Shown here in pieces: positions 1-6,829 of a DNA stretch of 7,733 bases. Below the pieces are notes generated by a model that was given only the letters and a program-made list of their open reading frames with translations, ran no database searches and was not told where the DNA came from. Source of the stretch: an uncultured Holophagaceae bacterium (lineage in GTDB: Bacteria > Acidobacteriota > Holophagae > Holophagales > Holophagaceae). Within the stretch, counting starts at the first letter, position 1; each line of letters opens with the position of its first letter. Both the position numbers and the translations under genes were made by a program. The stretch lies in contig CAIRAS010000114.1 of NCBI GenBank assembly GCA_903876615.1, forward strand, positions 1 to 7,733, written 5' to 3'.

Positions 1-512
<512 letters not shown>

Positions 513-562
513 CGGGTCCTCGTGAGGGGTGGAGACATCGGTCGGGCAAGGGTGACTGGAAA

Positions 563-575
563 ACGAACGGTTGGT
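563..575. promoter_or_regulatory. Candidate TetR-family operator
   Basis: ACGAACGGTTGGT is an imperfect palindrome: six-base arms around a central G, with five of six positions complementary. Its ACCAACCG-like half-sites resemble sites bound by many TetR-family repressors. It lies just downstream of the predicted -10 of the KAS III-like gene, at roughly +5 to +17, where a bound repressor would block initiation. A tetR gene lies immediately upstream. That this regulator binds here is inference. Confidence 0.45.
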
Positions 576-586
576 ATGTTTTAAGA

Positions 587-614
587 ATTGTCCGCTTCCC
601 GCGAGCCCTGTCAA
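587..614 (-). promoter_or_regulatory. Sigma-70-type promoter for the KAS III-like gene
   Basis: On the minus strand a perfect TTGACA (614 to 609) is followed after 16 bp by GACAAT (592 to 587), a 4/6 match to the -10 consensus. The predicted start is near 579-580, about 67 nt before the ATG. The sequence upstream of the -35 (about 615-670) is strikingly AT-rich compared with the rest of the window, as expected of an UP element. Inferred from sequence only. Confidence 0.6.
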
Positions 615-670
615 GCTGAAAATCGAGTCCTATATCAAAAATGCTTTTTATTGAAAATGAGCAATTTAAA

Positions 671-1312
671 TCATTTCTCGGTTTCTGTGGCAGTCGGTTT
701 GAAGAGCCCACGCTGCAGGATTTTCGAGATCTCCCGGATCGCCATGGGCGTCTCATGGCCGAGCTGGTCGGGGACGCCGAACAGCATCTCCACGGCAAAG
801 TACTGCAGGAAGATCCGGCTCGCCAGCATGAGGGCCAAGGTCGGGTCGGTGCCGGGTACGAGCCGATCCCTGAGGCTGTCGCCGGGGAAGCGGGCCTTCA
901 GGAAGGTGGCGAAGCGCTCGGCCATCCCGGAGTAGAACTTCCGGATGTGGGTGCCGTCGAACTCGACCACGTCCACGTAGATGAGGGCCACGTGGCGGCG
1001 GTAGTCCCGGACGCTTTCCTCCGCCGCCAAGGCCAGGGCGTCCAGGTCATCGGGGAAGGCGCCTGCTGCCAGAGCCCGGTTGAAGGGGAAGTCCGGCTGG
1101 TCGATGGCGGCCCAGTACTGATCAAGGAGGGTCCTGAACAGGGCTTCTTTGTCCGGGAAGTGGTGGTAGACGTTGCCCGTGGAGAGGCCCGCTGCCTCCG
1201 CGATCTCCCGGATGCTGGTGCCGCGGTAGCCCTGGTGCGAGAACAGGTTCAGGGCCGCCTCCAGAATCCCATTCCGGCTGCGTTCGGACTTTTCTCCTTG
1301 GGTCTGCTTCAA
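671..1312 (-). CDS. TetR/AcrR-family transcriptional regulator
   Basis: The 213-residue length is typical of a one-component TetR-family repressor. Residues about 13-62 form the N-terminal DNA-binding domain. This includes ILEAALNLFSHQGYRGTS and the helix-turn-helix SIREIAEAAGLSTGNVYHHF (33-52), followed by the usual PDKEALF. The rest is a variable helical ligand-binding domain with no recognisable ligand signature. The start is TTG, with a GGGAG about 8 nt upstream; no in-frame ATG exists near the conserved start of the domain. It sits 43 bp after bioF and 158 bp before the KAS III-like gene on the same strand, and a TetR-like palindrome overlaps that gene's predicted start site. By context it probably senses an acyl-CoA or related lipid metabolite and represses the downstream gene, but the ligand is inference. 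The family call is firm. Confidence 0.93.
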   Translation of the reverse strand: MKQTQGEKSERSRNGILEAALNLFSHQGYRGTSIREIAEAAGLSTGNVYHHFPDKEALFRTLLDQYWAAIDQPDFPFNRALAAGAFPDDLDALALAAEESVRDYRRHVALIYVDVVEFDGTHIRKFYSGMAERFATFLKARFPGDSLRDRLVPGTDPTLALMLASRIFLQYFAVEMLFGVPDQLGHETPMAIREISKILQRGLFKPTATETEK

Positions 1313-1337
1313 GAGGGGGCTCCCGGGCCGAGGTTAC

Positions 1338-1369
1338 GTATTGTTGCTTTTTGGGTCAAGTATTGTTGC
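1338..1369 (-). repeat. 10-bp direct repeat pair upstream of tetR, with possible -35 between
   Basis: GTATTGTTGC occurs at 1338-1347 and again at 1360-1369 (22-bp period, two helical turns). On the minus strand the two GCAACAATAC copies flank TTGACC (1359 to 1354), a 5/6 match to a -35. The best-spaced -10 (TAACCT, 17 bp on) is poor. The second copy lies inside the last codons of bioF, and TTGACC overlaps its stop. These could be autoregulatory sites or part of a tetR promoter; evidence is weak. Confidence 0.3.
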
Positions 1370-2510
1370 CCGCTGAAGGCAGGCACTCGGCCAGGGCGTC
1401 GATCAGGGTGGCCACCGCCGCATCGCCCAGGTGGGCCCCGGTGGTGATCCGCAGGCGGGCGGTGCCGGCGGGCACCGTGGGGGGGCGCACGGCGCGCACG
1501 TCGAAGCCCCGTTCCTGGAGGGTCCGGGCGATGCAGACGGCCTCGGCATCCGGGCCGATGGGGACGGGGACGATGGCCGAGGGCTGGTCCGGCTGGCCGA
1601 GGGCCTGGCGCAGGCGCCCGGCCAGGGCCAGGGCCCGCTCCCGGCGCCAGGGCTCCGCGCGGGCAAGGCGGATGCCCTCCAGGGCCGCGCCCAGCACCGG
1701 CGGGGGCAGGGCCGTGGAGAAGATGAAGCCCCGGGCGGTGTTCAGCAGGTGCTCCCGGAGGACCTCCGGGCAGCAGACGAAGGCCCCGAAGGCGCCGATG
1801 CCCTTGCCGAGGGTGCCCATGACCAGGGGCACTCGGCCATGGACACCCTGGAACTGGGCCAGTCCGGCGCCGTCGCTGCCCAGCAGGCCCGTGGCGTGGG
1901 CTTCATCAATCAGGAGCAGGGCTCCGTGGCGGTCACAGACCTCGATGAGAGCGGGCAGGTCGGCGGCGTCCCCGTCCATGCTGAACACCGCGTCCGTGGC
2001 CACCAGCGCCACGGCCTCGGCGGGGGCCTCGGCCCGCCAGGCCACCAGCTGGCCGTCCAGGTCGCCGGTGTCCCGGTGCCGGAAGATGCCGACCCGGGCC
2101 CCGCCGGATCGGGCCAGGCGACAGCCATCCACCAGGGAGGCGTGGTTCAGGGCATCGGAGAAGACCGCATCCCCCCGGCCCAACAGGGCGGGGATGAGGG
2201 TGGCGTTGGCCTGGAACCCGGTGTTGAAGAGGAGGCAGGCCTCGGTGCCCTTCCACTGGGCCAGGGTGGCTTCCAGCTCCTGGTGGAGGGGGCAGTCGCC
2301 CCGGAGCAGCCGGGCGGCCCCGGCGCCGGCCCCGAAGGACCGGGCGGCGGCGCCGGCGGCCTCGGCCAGGCGGGGGTCGCAGCGCAGCCCCAGGTAGTCG
2401 TTGGAGCAGAAATCGAGACCGCCGGGGGGCAGGATGGCCCTGGCCCGGCCCAGGGCCCGGCGCTCATCGGCTTGGTTCTGAAGGCGGTTCTGCCAGGCAA
2501 AAGAAATCAC
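1356..2510 (-). CDS. bioF: 8-amino-7-oxononanoate synthase (BioF)
   Basis: This PLP enzyme condenses L-alanine with a pimeloyl thioester to make 8-amino-7-oxononanoate, the first step of biotin ring assembly, in the cytoplasm. The 384-aa length is normal for the alpha-oxoamine synthase family. Visible motifs in order: DFCSNDYLGL (33-42), FNTGFQAN (95-102), SDALNHASL with the PLP-stacking H123, LIDEAHATG with D202 and H205, and MGTLGKGIGAFG with the Schiff-base lysine K236. RPPTVPAGTARLRI (342-355) is characteristic of BioF and favours it over KBL or serine palmitoyltransferase relatives. The start is GTG at 2510, with GAGG 4 nt upstream. It is transcribed away from the BI-1 gene and toward tetR. 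No other biotin gene or BirA-type operator is visible, so bioF is detached from a biotin operon within this window. Confidence 0.93.
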   Translation of the reverse strand: MISFAWQNRLQNQADERRALGRARAILPPGGLDFCSNDYLGLRCDPRLAEAAGAAARSFGAGAGAARLLRGDCPLHQELEATLAQWKGTEACLLFNTGFQANATLIPALLGRGDAVFSDALNHASLVDGCRLARSGGARVGIFRHRDTGDLDGQLVAWRAEAPAEAVALVATDAVFSMDGDAADLPALIEVCDRHGALLLIDEAHATGLLGSDGAGLAQFQGVHGRVPLVMGTLGKGIGAFGAFVCCPEVLREHLLNTARGFIFSTALPPPVLGAALEGIRLARAEPWRRERALALAGRLRQALGQPDQPSAIVPVPIGPDAEAVCIARTLQERGFDVRAVRPPTVPAGTARLRITTGAHLGDAAVATLIDALAECLPSAGNNT

Positions 2511-2534
2511 GGAACCTCGGGGCTGGTCGCCGCA

Positions 2535-2568
2535 GATCTAAGGCGGGGGGGAATGTTAGGATCTAAGG
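2535..2568. repeat. GATCTAAGG direct repeats in the bioF/BI-1 intergenic region
   Basis: The 92-bp gap between the two divergent starts holds GATCTAAGG at 2535-2543 and 2560-2568 (25-bp period), separated by a run of seven G (2545-2551). TAGGAT (2557-2562, plus) and TAACAT (2558-2553, minus) are possible -10 elements, but neither has a convincing -35. The divergent promoters must lie here, so the repeats may be regulator sites. Function is not established by sequence. Confidence 0.35.
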
Positions 2569-2602
2569 GGGATCCACTCGTGGGTCCCTCTTGGAGCTTT
2601 GC

Positions 2603-3283
2603 ATGGATTATCAGCAGTCATGGCAGGGAGCCTCGACCGGGGCGCAGTCCCGTATTGATTTTGTCCGAAGTGTCTACCTCTGGCTCATGGGTGGCTTCGG
2701 TGTGGCGGCCCTGGGCGCCCTGAGCGCTCCCCTGGTGGCGGCAGCCCTGGTGCCCGTGGCGGGCCGCTTCCTGGGGTGGGTGCTCTTCGGGATCCAGTTC
2801 GGGACCCTGATGTTCGCCTCCTCGGTGAGCCGCCGGAAGCCCCTGAACCGCGTCGCCTTTGGCCTCTTCACCTATGTCTCGGGCGTCATCGCCGGCATCG
2901 TGGCCCTGGTGATCGCCCAGGGGGCGGGCTTCACGCCCGTCTTCACGGCCTTCGGCCTCACCGGCGTGGTCTTCCTGACCCTCACGACCACCGCCTTCGT
3001 CTCCAAGAAGGACTTCAGCTTCCTGCGGAACTTCGTCATCGTCGGCATCGCCGTGATGTTCTTCGGCAGCCTCGCGGCGGCGATCTTCCACCTTGAGGCC
3101 CTCAGCATGATCATCAGCGGCGTGGCGGTCATCGCCTGCTCCGCCAAGCTGCTGTGGGACACTTCCGCCATGCTACGCACCGACGACCTGGGTGACCCCG
3201 CAGGCTTCGCCCTGGCGCTCTTCGTCAGCCTCTACAACATCTTCATCTCCCTGATGAACCTTCTCGGCGGACGGCGCCGCTAG
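2603..3283 (+). CDS. Bax inhibitor-1/YccA-family integral membrane protein
   Basis: The 226-aa protein has about seven hydrophobic segments (roughly 22-50, 55-75, 83-107, 112-132, 142-163, 165-185 and 199-222), matching the BI-1/YccA/YbhL/YetJ fold in the inner membrane. The last two segments hold LLWDTSAML (D186) and DDLGDPAGFALALFVSLYN (D198). These correspond to the family's paired aspartates, which gate pH-dependent calcium leak in Bacillus YetJ; bacterial relatives such as YccA also modulate FtsH proteolysis. The ATG at 2603 is chosen because GGAG lies 6 nt upstream; an in-frame TTG at 2591 would place that ribosome site inside the gene. It is the first gene of a plus-strand run, 25 bp before a parvulin gene. 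Membrane quality control alongside secreted foldases makes sense, but the exact role is inference. Confidence 0.88.
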   Translation: MDYQQSWQGASTGAQSRIDFVRSVYLWLMGGFGVAALGALSAPLVAAALVPVAGRFLGWVLFGIQFGTLMFASSVSRRKPLNRVAFGLFTYVSGVIAGIVALVIAQGAGFTPVFTAFGLTGVVFLTLTTTAFVSKKDFSFLRNFVIVGIAVMFFGSLAAAIFHLEALSMIISGVAVIACSAKLLWDTSAMLRTDDLGDPAGFALALFVSLYNIFISLMNLLGGRRR

Positions 3284-3308
3284 CGCCCCCCTGCACCCAA
3301 GGACACCC

Positions 3309-4298
3309 ATGCTCCGTGCCTCCCTCCTCTCCTTGATCGCCCTCGGCCTCACCGCCCAGGAACCCGCCAAGGTGCCGACCCCGGCGCCCGCCCCCGTCCA
3401 GGCCCAGGCCCCGGCCCCCGCTCCGGCCCCTGCTCCGGCCCCCAAGCCCGAGGAGGTGGTGCTTGCCCGGGTGGGCGGCGAAGCCATCACCGAGGCTGAC
3501 TTCCAGTCCGCCTTCCGGCTGCTGGGCCAGCAGGAGCAGATGCAGGTCCTCATGGTCCAGGGTGGCAAGGAAGAGTTCGTGCGGCGCATGGCCGAAAGCA
3601 AGCTGCTGGCCGCCAAGGGCAAGCTGCTGGAGCTGGACCAGACCCCGGGCTACAAGCTGGCTCTGGCGCGGGCCAAGGATGACCTCCTGGCTCGGGAGTT
3701 CCTCACCAAGGAAGGCCCTGGTCTGCAGAAGAAGCTGGCTGTGGGCGAGGCGGAGGTAAAGGCTTACTACGCCGCCCACCCGGACCGCTTCAAGCAGCCG
3801 GAGCTCGTCAGCGTGCGCCACATCCTGGTGTCCGTGAAGAAGGGTGAGGACCAGCCGGGCCTCAGTGATGCCGAGGCCAAGGCCCGCGTCGCCAAGATCC
3901 AGGCTGAGCTGAAGAAGGGCGGCAAGTTCGAGGCGCTGGCGAAGAAGTACAGCGACGATCCCGGTAGCAAGGATAATGGCGGCCTCTACGCGGATGCCGA
4001 TGCCTCCGCCTGGGTCCCGGAGTTCGGCGCCGCTGCCCGCACCCAGCCCATCGGCAAGGTCGGCGCCCCGGTGAAGACCCAGTTCGGCTACCACCTGATG
4101 AAGGTCGAGGGTCGGAAGCCCGGCCGGCAGGTGCCCTTCGAGGAGGCCAAGGAGGCCGCGGAGAAGCAGGCCCACCAGGAGCGTCAGGTGCAGGTCTGGA
4201 ATGAGCTGATGGACGGCCTCCGGAAGGAGATCCCCTTCGAGCTGGTCAAGCCCGAGGCGCCGAAGCCTGCTGAGCCCGCCAAGGCAGGTGCCAAGTGA
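3309..4298 (+). CDS. Secreted parvulin-type peptidylprolyl isomerase (PrsA/SurA-like), intact active site
   Basis: A 329-aa exported foldase expected to isomerise X-Pro bonds in unfolded envelope proteins. Residues 1-16 look like a short signal peptide ending LGLTA before QEP. A Pro/Ala-rich linker spans about 22-47. A SurA_N-like helical chaperone region (about 49-160) begins with VLARVGGEAITEADF. The PpiC/parvulin domain is about 165-268: VRHILVSVKKG contains H171 and TQFGYHLMKVEG contains H262, the two conserved active-site histidines, with KYSDDPGSKDNGGLY between them. The tail is charged and Pro/Ala/Lys-rich. No lipobox cysteine is seen, so a periplasmic rather than lipid-anchored protein is likely. 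AAGGA lies 5 nt before the ATG. It overlaps the next parvulin gene by 4 bp, which suggests translational coupling. Confidence 0.93.
   Translation: MLRASLLSLIALGLTAQEPAKVPTPAPAPVQAQAPAPAPAPAPAPKPEEVVLARVGGEAITEADFQSAFRLLGQQEQMQVLMVQGGKEEFVRRMAESKLLAAKGKLLELDQTPGYKLALARAKDDLLAREFLTKEGPGLQKKLAVGEAEVKAYYAAHPDRFKQPELVSVRHILVSVKKGEDQPGLSDAEAKARVAKIQAELKKGGKFEALAKKYSDDPGSKDNGGLYADADASAWVPEFGAAARTQPIGKVGAPVKTQFGYHLMKVEGRKPGRQVPFEEAKEAAEKQAHQERQVQVWNELMDGLRKEIPFELVKPEAPKPAEPAKAGAK
3378..3446 (+). repeat. Low-complexity Pro/Ala repeat within the parvulin gene
   Basis: Codons for residues about 24-46 form near-repeats of CCGGCCCC and CTCCGGCCCC that encode alternating Pro and Ala. The peptide is an extended, flexible spacer between the signal peptide and the folded part, possibly spanning peptidoglycan. 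Such GC-rich repeats tend to vary in length between strains. Confidence 0.75.
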
Positions 4299-5311
4299 GG
4301 CTCTTCGCACCCCTCCTCGCCCTGCTGCTGGCGGTTCCGGTCCTGGTGGCCGACACCAAGCCCGAGGCCACGGCCGAACCGAAGGCCGAGGTCCGGGACG
4401 AGATCCTGGTCGTCGTCAACAAGCACATCATCACCCGGCGCACCCTCACCCAGTCGGTGGAGCAGCAGAACGCGGCCCTCTACCGGCAGTTCGCCGGCAA
4501 GGAGCTGGACGAGAAGCTGAAGGATGCCCGGGATAAGACGCTGCAGGGCCTCGTGGACGCCTTCCTGCTGGAGGACAAGGGCGCTGAACTGGGCTCACCC
4601 GTCACCGAGGATTATGTGCGTTCTTCCATCGACGGCATCAAGAAGGAGAACAACTTCGCCACGGATGCGGACCTGGAGCGGGCCCTCAAGTCCAGCCTCG
4701 GCATCGGGCTGCCCGAGTTCATGAAGCGCCAGAAGCAGCAGGCGGTCCAGCAGTTCGTCCTCCAGCGGGAGGTCTACTCCAAGGTGGCCGTGGAGGACAA
4801 CGAGCTGCGCGCCTACTACGAAGACCACAAGGACGAGTACCGCATGCCGAGCCGCTTCCGGATCCGGGAGCTGGTCCTGGCCAAGGGTGCCACGGCTGCA
4901 GAGCAGGCCGAGTCCCGCAAGCAGCTGGGGACGATCCAGGCGGAGTTGAAGGCCGGGAAGACCTTCGAGGAGCTGGCCCGCCTCCACTCCACCAGCCCCA
5001 GCAAGGCCACCGGCGGCGACCTGGGCTGGATGAACAAGGGCTTCCTGCGCGCCAGCATCGAGGACGCGGCGGTCAAGCTCAAGCCCGAGCAGGTCTCCGA
5101 ACCCCTCGAGACGGACAAGGACCTCTACTTGATCCAGCTGCTCGCCCTGGAGGACGCCCCCGTGAAGTCCTTCGCGGAAGTGAAGGTCAAGATCATGGAA
5201 AAGCTCCAGGAGCCGAAGGCCCAGAACGCCATCGAGCAGTTCCTGGCAAGCCTGCGCATGCGCGCCAACATCCGCTACCTGGTACCCAAGGACGAGATCC
5301 TCAAGGGGTGA
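4295..5311 (+). CDS. SurA-like periplasmic chaperone with degenerate parvulin domain
   Basis: A 338-aa exported protein with the SurA layout: a signal peptide at about 1-19 (MRLFAPLLALLLAVPVLVA), a SurA_N chaperone domain at about 33-165 beginning ILVVVNKHIITRRTL, one parvulin domain at about 185-286, and a C-terminal helix. The parvulin fold is recognisable from ELKAGKTFEELARLHSTSPS and GGDLGWMNKG. However, the usual RHIL histidine is replaced by E192 (IRELVL), and the usual YHL histidine by Y278 (DLYLIQLL). Isomerase activity is therefore doubtful, and a holdase role like the inactive first parvulin domain of E. coli SurA is likely. The start is GTG at 4295, sharing GTGA with the preceding stop; AAGGCAGG just upstream can serve as ribosome site. 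Outer-membrane protein delivery is the likely job, by family. Confidence 0.9.
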   Translation: MRLFAPLLALLLAVPVLVADTKPEATAEPKAEVRDEILVVVNKHIITRRTLTQSVEQQNAALYRQFAGKELDEKLKDARDKTLQGLVDAFLLEDKGAELGSPVTEDYVRSSIDGIKKENNFATDADLERALKSSLGIGLPEFMKRQKQQAVQQFVLQREVYSKVAVEDNELRAYYEDHKDEYRMPSRFRIRELVLAKGATAAEQAESRKQLGTIQAELKAGKTFEELARLHSTSPSKATGGDLGWMNKGFLRASIEDAAVKLKPEQVSEPLETDKDLYLIQLLALEDAPVKSFAEVKVKIMEKLQEPKAQNAIEQFLASLRMRANIRYLVPKDEILKG

Positions 5312-5315
5312 TGGC

Positions 5316-5639
5316 ATGCGACTCGATGCCTTCCTCAAGAAGAGCCTGCTGATCAAGCGTCGCGAACTGGCCAACCAGCTCTGCGACGAGGGGATGGTGC
5401 GGATCAACGGCGTACCCCGCAAGGCGAGCCAGGACGTGAACCCCCAGGACGAGCTGGAGTTTCCGCTCTACAACCGGCAGCTGAAGGTCCGGGTGCTGTC
5501 CCTTCCTGAAGGCAACACGAAGAAGGCCGACCAGTGGTCGATCTTTGAGGTGCTCGAAGACAAGCGGATTCCCATGGAGCTCGGCTACGGAGACGAGGAT
5601 CCCTTCGCCCCGCCGCCCAAGGTCCCCCGCAACCACTAG
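5316..5639 (+). CDS. S4-domain RNA-binding protein (Hsp15/RlbP-like)
   Basis: A 107-aa cytoplasmic protein whose first ~60 residues form an S4 RNA-binding fold. MRLDAFLKKSLLIKRRELAN is followed by LCDEGMVRINGVPRKASQDVNPQDELEF, the helix-helix-strand pattern found in Hsp15 and RlbP, which bind free 50S subunits or rRNA. The C-terminal ~45 residues (from about 62) are an acidic and Pro-rich extension, ending DPFAPPPKVPRNH, with no recognised domain. AAGGGG lies 7 nt before the ATG and overlaps the end of the preceding gene. The stop-to-start gap is only 4 nt, so translational coupling is likely. A role in ribosome quality control or rRNA binding is inferred from the family; the RNA target is unknown. 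Confidence 0.88.
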   Translation: MRLDAFLKKSLLIKRRELANQLCDEGMVRINGVPRKASQDVNPQDELEFPLYNRQLKVRVLSLPEGNTKKADQWSIFEVLEDKRIPMELGYGDEDPFAPPPKVPRNH

Positions 5640-5688
5640 ACCCCGCTCGACAGCCACTGTCGTGTCGCCGGCCGTATCGTGGCGGGGT
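5640..5688 (+). promoter_or_regulatory. Structured leader upstream of the YhaM-like gene
   Basis: Most of the 62-bp gap can fold. ACCCCGC (5640-5646) pairs perfectly with GCGGGGT (5682-5688), enclosing a perfect small hairpin: CGACAG (5648-5653), loop CCA, CTGTCG (5657-5662). There is no U-tract, so it is not an obvious terminator. It ends just before the GGAG ribosome site (5693-5696) and could tune translation or protect an mRNA end. Function is inference. Confidence 0.4.
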
Positions 5689-5701
5689 GCATGGAGATTC
5701 G

Positions 5702-6688
5702 ATGTCCGACCAGCCTGTGATCCGAACCCTCAAGGAGGGCGATGCCTTCCAGGGCTTTCTTCTGGCCCAGGAGGCCACCTACAAGGTCAGCGTCAAGGGC
5801 ACCGAGTACCTCGAGCTGAAGCTGGCGGATGCCTCTGGCGACCTCAAGGGTTTCCTCTGGGACCTGCGGGCCGTGGAGGGCGACATGGAAGCCATCCGCG
5901 CCGACGCCTTTGTCCGGGTGAAGGGTTCGGTGACCAGCTTCAACGGCCGGCTGCAGCTCCGGGTGGACAAGATCCGCTTTGCACCGGATGCCGAGGTCGG
6001 CGACTTCTCAGCCTTCTTCCCCGTGAGCGCGCGACCCGTGCCGGAGATGCTGGCCGAGCTGGACGCCTGCCTGGCTTCCATCCTGGATCCCTGGATCCGT
6101 GGTCTCCTGACGGCCCTGTTCGTGGACGACGCCGAGCTGAGGGCTGCCTTCGCCCTGGCCCCCGCTGCCAAGTCCATGCACCACGCCTATCTGGGCGGGC
6201 TGCTCGAACACAGCCTCTCGGTCCTTGGCATGGCGGAGCGGGCCTGCACCCACTATCCGCTGCTCAATCGGGACCTGGTCCTGGCCGGGGCCCTGCTCCA
6301 CGACGTGGGCAAGACGGCCGAGCTCAGCTACCAGCGCAGCATCGGCTACACCGACGCGGGCAACCTGCTGGGTCATATCTCCCTGGAGGCCGAGTGGATC
6401 AGCCGGGCGGTGGGCAGGATCCCCGGGTTTCCCGAGGGGCTGCGGCTGCAGATCCTGCACATCGTCCTGAGTCACCATGGTCGCCTGGAGTTCGGCTCCC
6501 CCGTGCTGCCGAAGACACCCGAGGCCCTGCTGGTCCACTACCTGGATGACCTGGACGGGAAGCTGGAAGTGATGTTCCGCGCGGTGGCCGAAGAGAATGG
6601 GGGCGGCTCCTGGAGTCCCTACAGCCGGGCCCTGGACCGCATGATCTACCGGGTTCGCTGGCCCAAGGTGGGGCCTGTCGAAAACTGA
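5702..6688 (+). CDS. YhaM-like 3'-5' exoribonuclease (OB-fold + HD domain)
   Basis: The 328-aa length and domain order match the Bacillus YhaM family, metal-dependent 3'-5' exonucleases acting on RNA and single-stranded DNA. Residues about 13-93 form an OB-fold nucleic-acid-binding domain (YLELKLADASGDLKGFLW, VRVKGSV). The HD domain from about 155 carries MHHAYLGGLLEHSLSV (H160, H161, H170), LLHDVGK (H200, D201), LLGHISLE (H225), VLSHHG (H258, H259) and LVHYLDDLDGK (H279, D282, D283), giving the complete set of expected metal ligands. ATG at 5702 is chosen because GGAG lies 5 nt upstream; a GTG at 5687 in the same frame would overlap that site. It ends the plus-strand run and follows the S4 gene by 62 bp, so two consecutive genes concern RNA. 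It is probably cytoplasmic and involved in mRNA turnover. Confidence 0.92.
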   Translation: MSDQPVIRTLKEGDAFQGFLLAQEATYKVSVKGTEYLELKLADASGDLKGFLWDLRAVEGDMEAIRADAFVRVKGSVTSFNGRLQLRVDKIRFAPDAEVGDFSAFFPVSARPVPEMLAELDACLASILDPWIRGLLTALFVDDAELRAAFALAPAAKSMHHAYLGGLLEHSLSVLGMAERACTHYPLLNRDLVLAGALLHDVGKTAELSYQRSIGYTDAGNLLGHISLEAEWISRAVGRIPGFPEGLRLQILHIVLSHHGRLEFGSPVLPKTPEALLVHYLDDLDGKLEVMFRAVAEENGGGSWSPYSRALDRMIYRVRWPKVGPVEN

Positions 6689-6703
6689 TCAGGCCCGTCT
6701 TTG
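6671..6703 (+). terminator. Possible weak terminator at the end of the central operon
   Basis: GGGCCTG (6671-6677) and CAGGCCC (6690-6696) form a perfect 7-bp GC-rich stem with a 12-nt loop straddling the stop codon of the exoribonuclease gene. It is followed by GTCTTTG, a poor U-tract. It could stabilise the mRNA 3' end or terminate weakly. Confidence 0.35.
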
Positions 6704-6708
6704 CTTGG

Positions 6709-6737
6709 CCACATGTGGACACCCCCTGGGGCCCCAG
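6709..6737. repeat. Two adjacent perfect palindromes (possible activator sites)
   Basis: CCACATGTGG (6709-6718) and CTGGGGCCCCAG (6726-6737) are both perfect inverted repeats without spacers, 7 bp apart. They lie about 120-150 bp upstream of the predicted sigma-54 start site, the usual distance for enhancer-binding-protein sites. No known regulator motif is recognised; short GC palindromes can also occur by chance. Confidence 0.35.
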
Positions 6738-6782
6738 CCCATCCTCTAGGCAGGTCCCGCAGGGTCGTATGTGTAGGGAAGT

Positions 6783-6796
6783 CTTGACAATTCAAG
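6783..6796. repeat. Palindrome CTTGACAATTCAAG upstream of the sigma-54 promoter
   Basis: The arms CTTGA and TCAAG are perfectly complementary around CAAT. It contains TTGACA, but no -10 element occurs 15-19 bp downstream, so it reads better as an operator or activator site than as a sigma-70 -35. It centres about 67 bp before the predicted sigma-54 start. Confidence 0.35.
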
Positions 6797-6829
6797 GCCT
6801 GGGCCGAAAGGGTCGCGGTAGAAATTTCC

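Noticed and set aside
2591..2602. Upstream TTG start for the BI-1 gene
   Set aside because: It would put the GGAG ribosome site inside the coding region; the ATG at 2603 has ideal spacing to that site.
2511..2602. BirA (biotin operator) site upstream of bioF
   Set aside because: No dyad resembling the known BirA operator halves is present in the intergenic region.
1351..2723. Two long plus-strand open frames (1351-2397 and 1431-2723) opposite bioF
   Set aside because: They are antisense to a full-length BioF with all catalytic motifs, and their Gly/Ala/Arg-rich translations are typical of shadow frames in GC-rich DNA.
3243..4310. Minus-strand 355-codon open frame opposite the first parvulin gene, and 4595-5422 opposite the second
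   Set aside because: Leu/Gly-rich antisense frames over well-supported genes, without a ribosome site or recognisable domain.
5687..5701. Upstream GTG start for the YhaM-like gene
   Set aside because: It overlaps the predicted leader hairpin and lies before GGAG at 5693-5696, which is correctly spaced for the ATG at 5702.
6784..6789. TTGACA as a sigma-70 -35 for the 161-aa gene
   Set aside because: No -10-like hexamer occurs 15-19 bp downstream (AAAGGG at 17 bp); the sequence is better explained as part of a palindrome.
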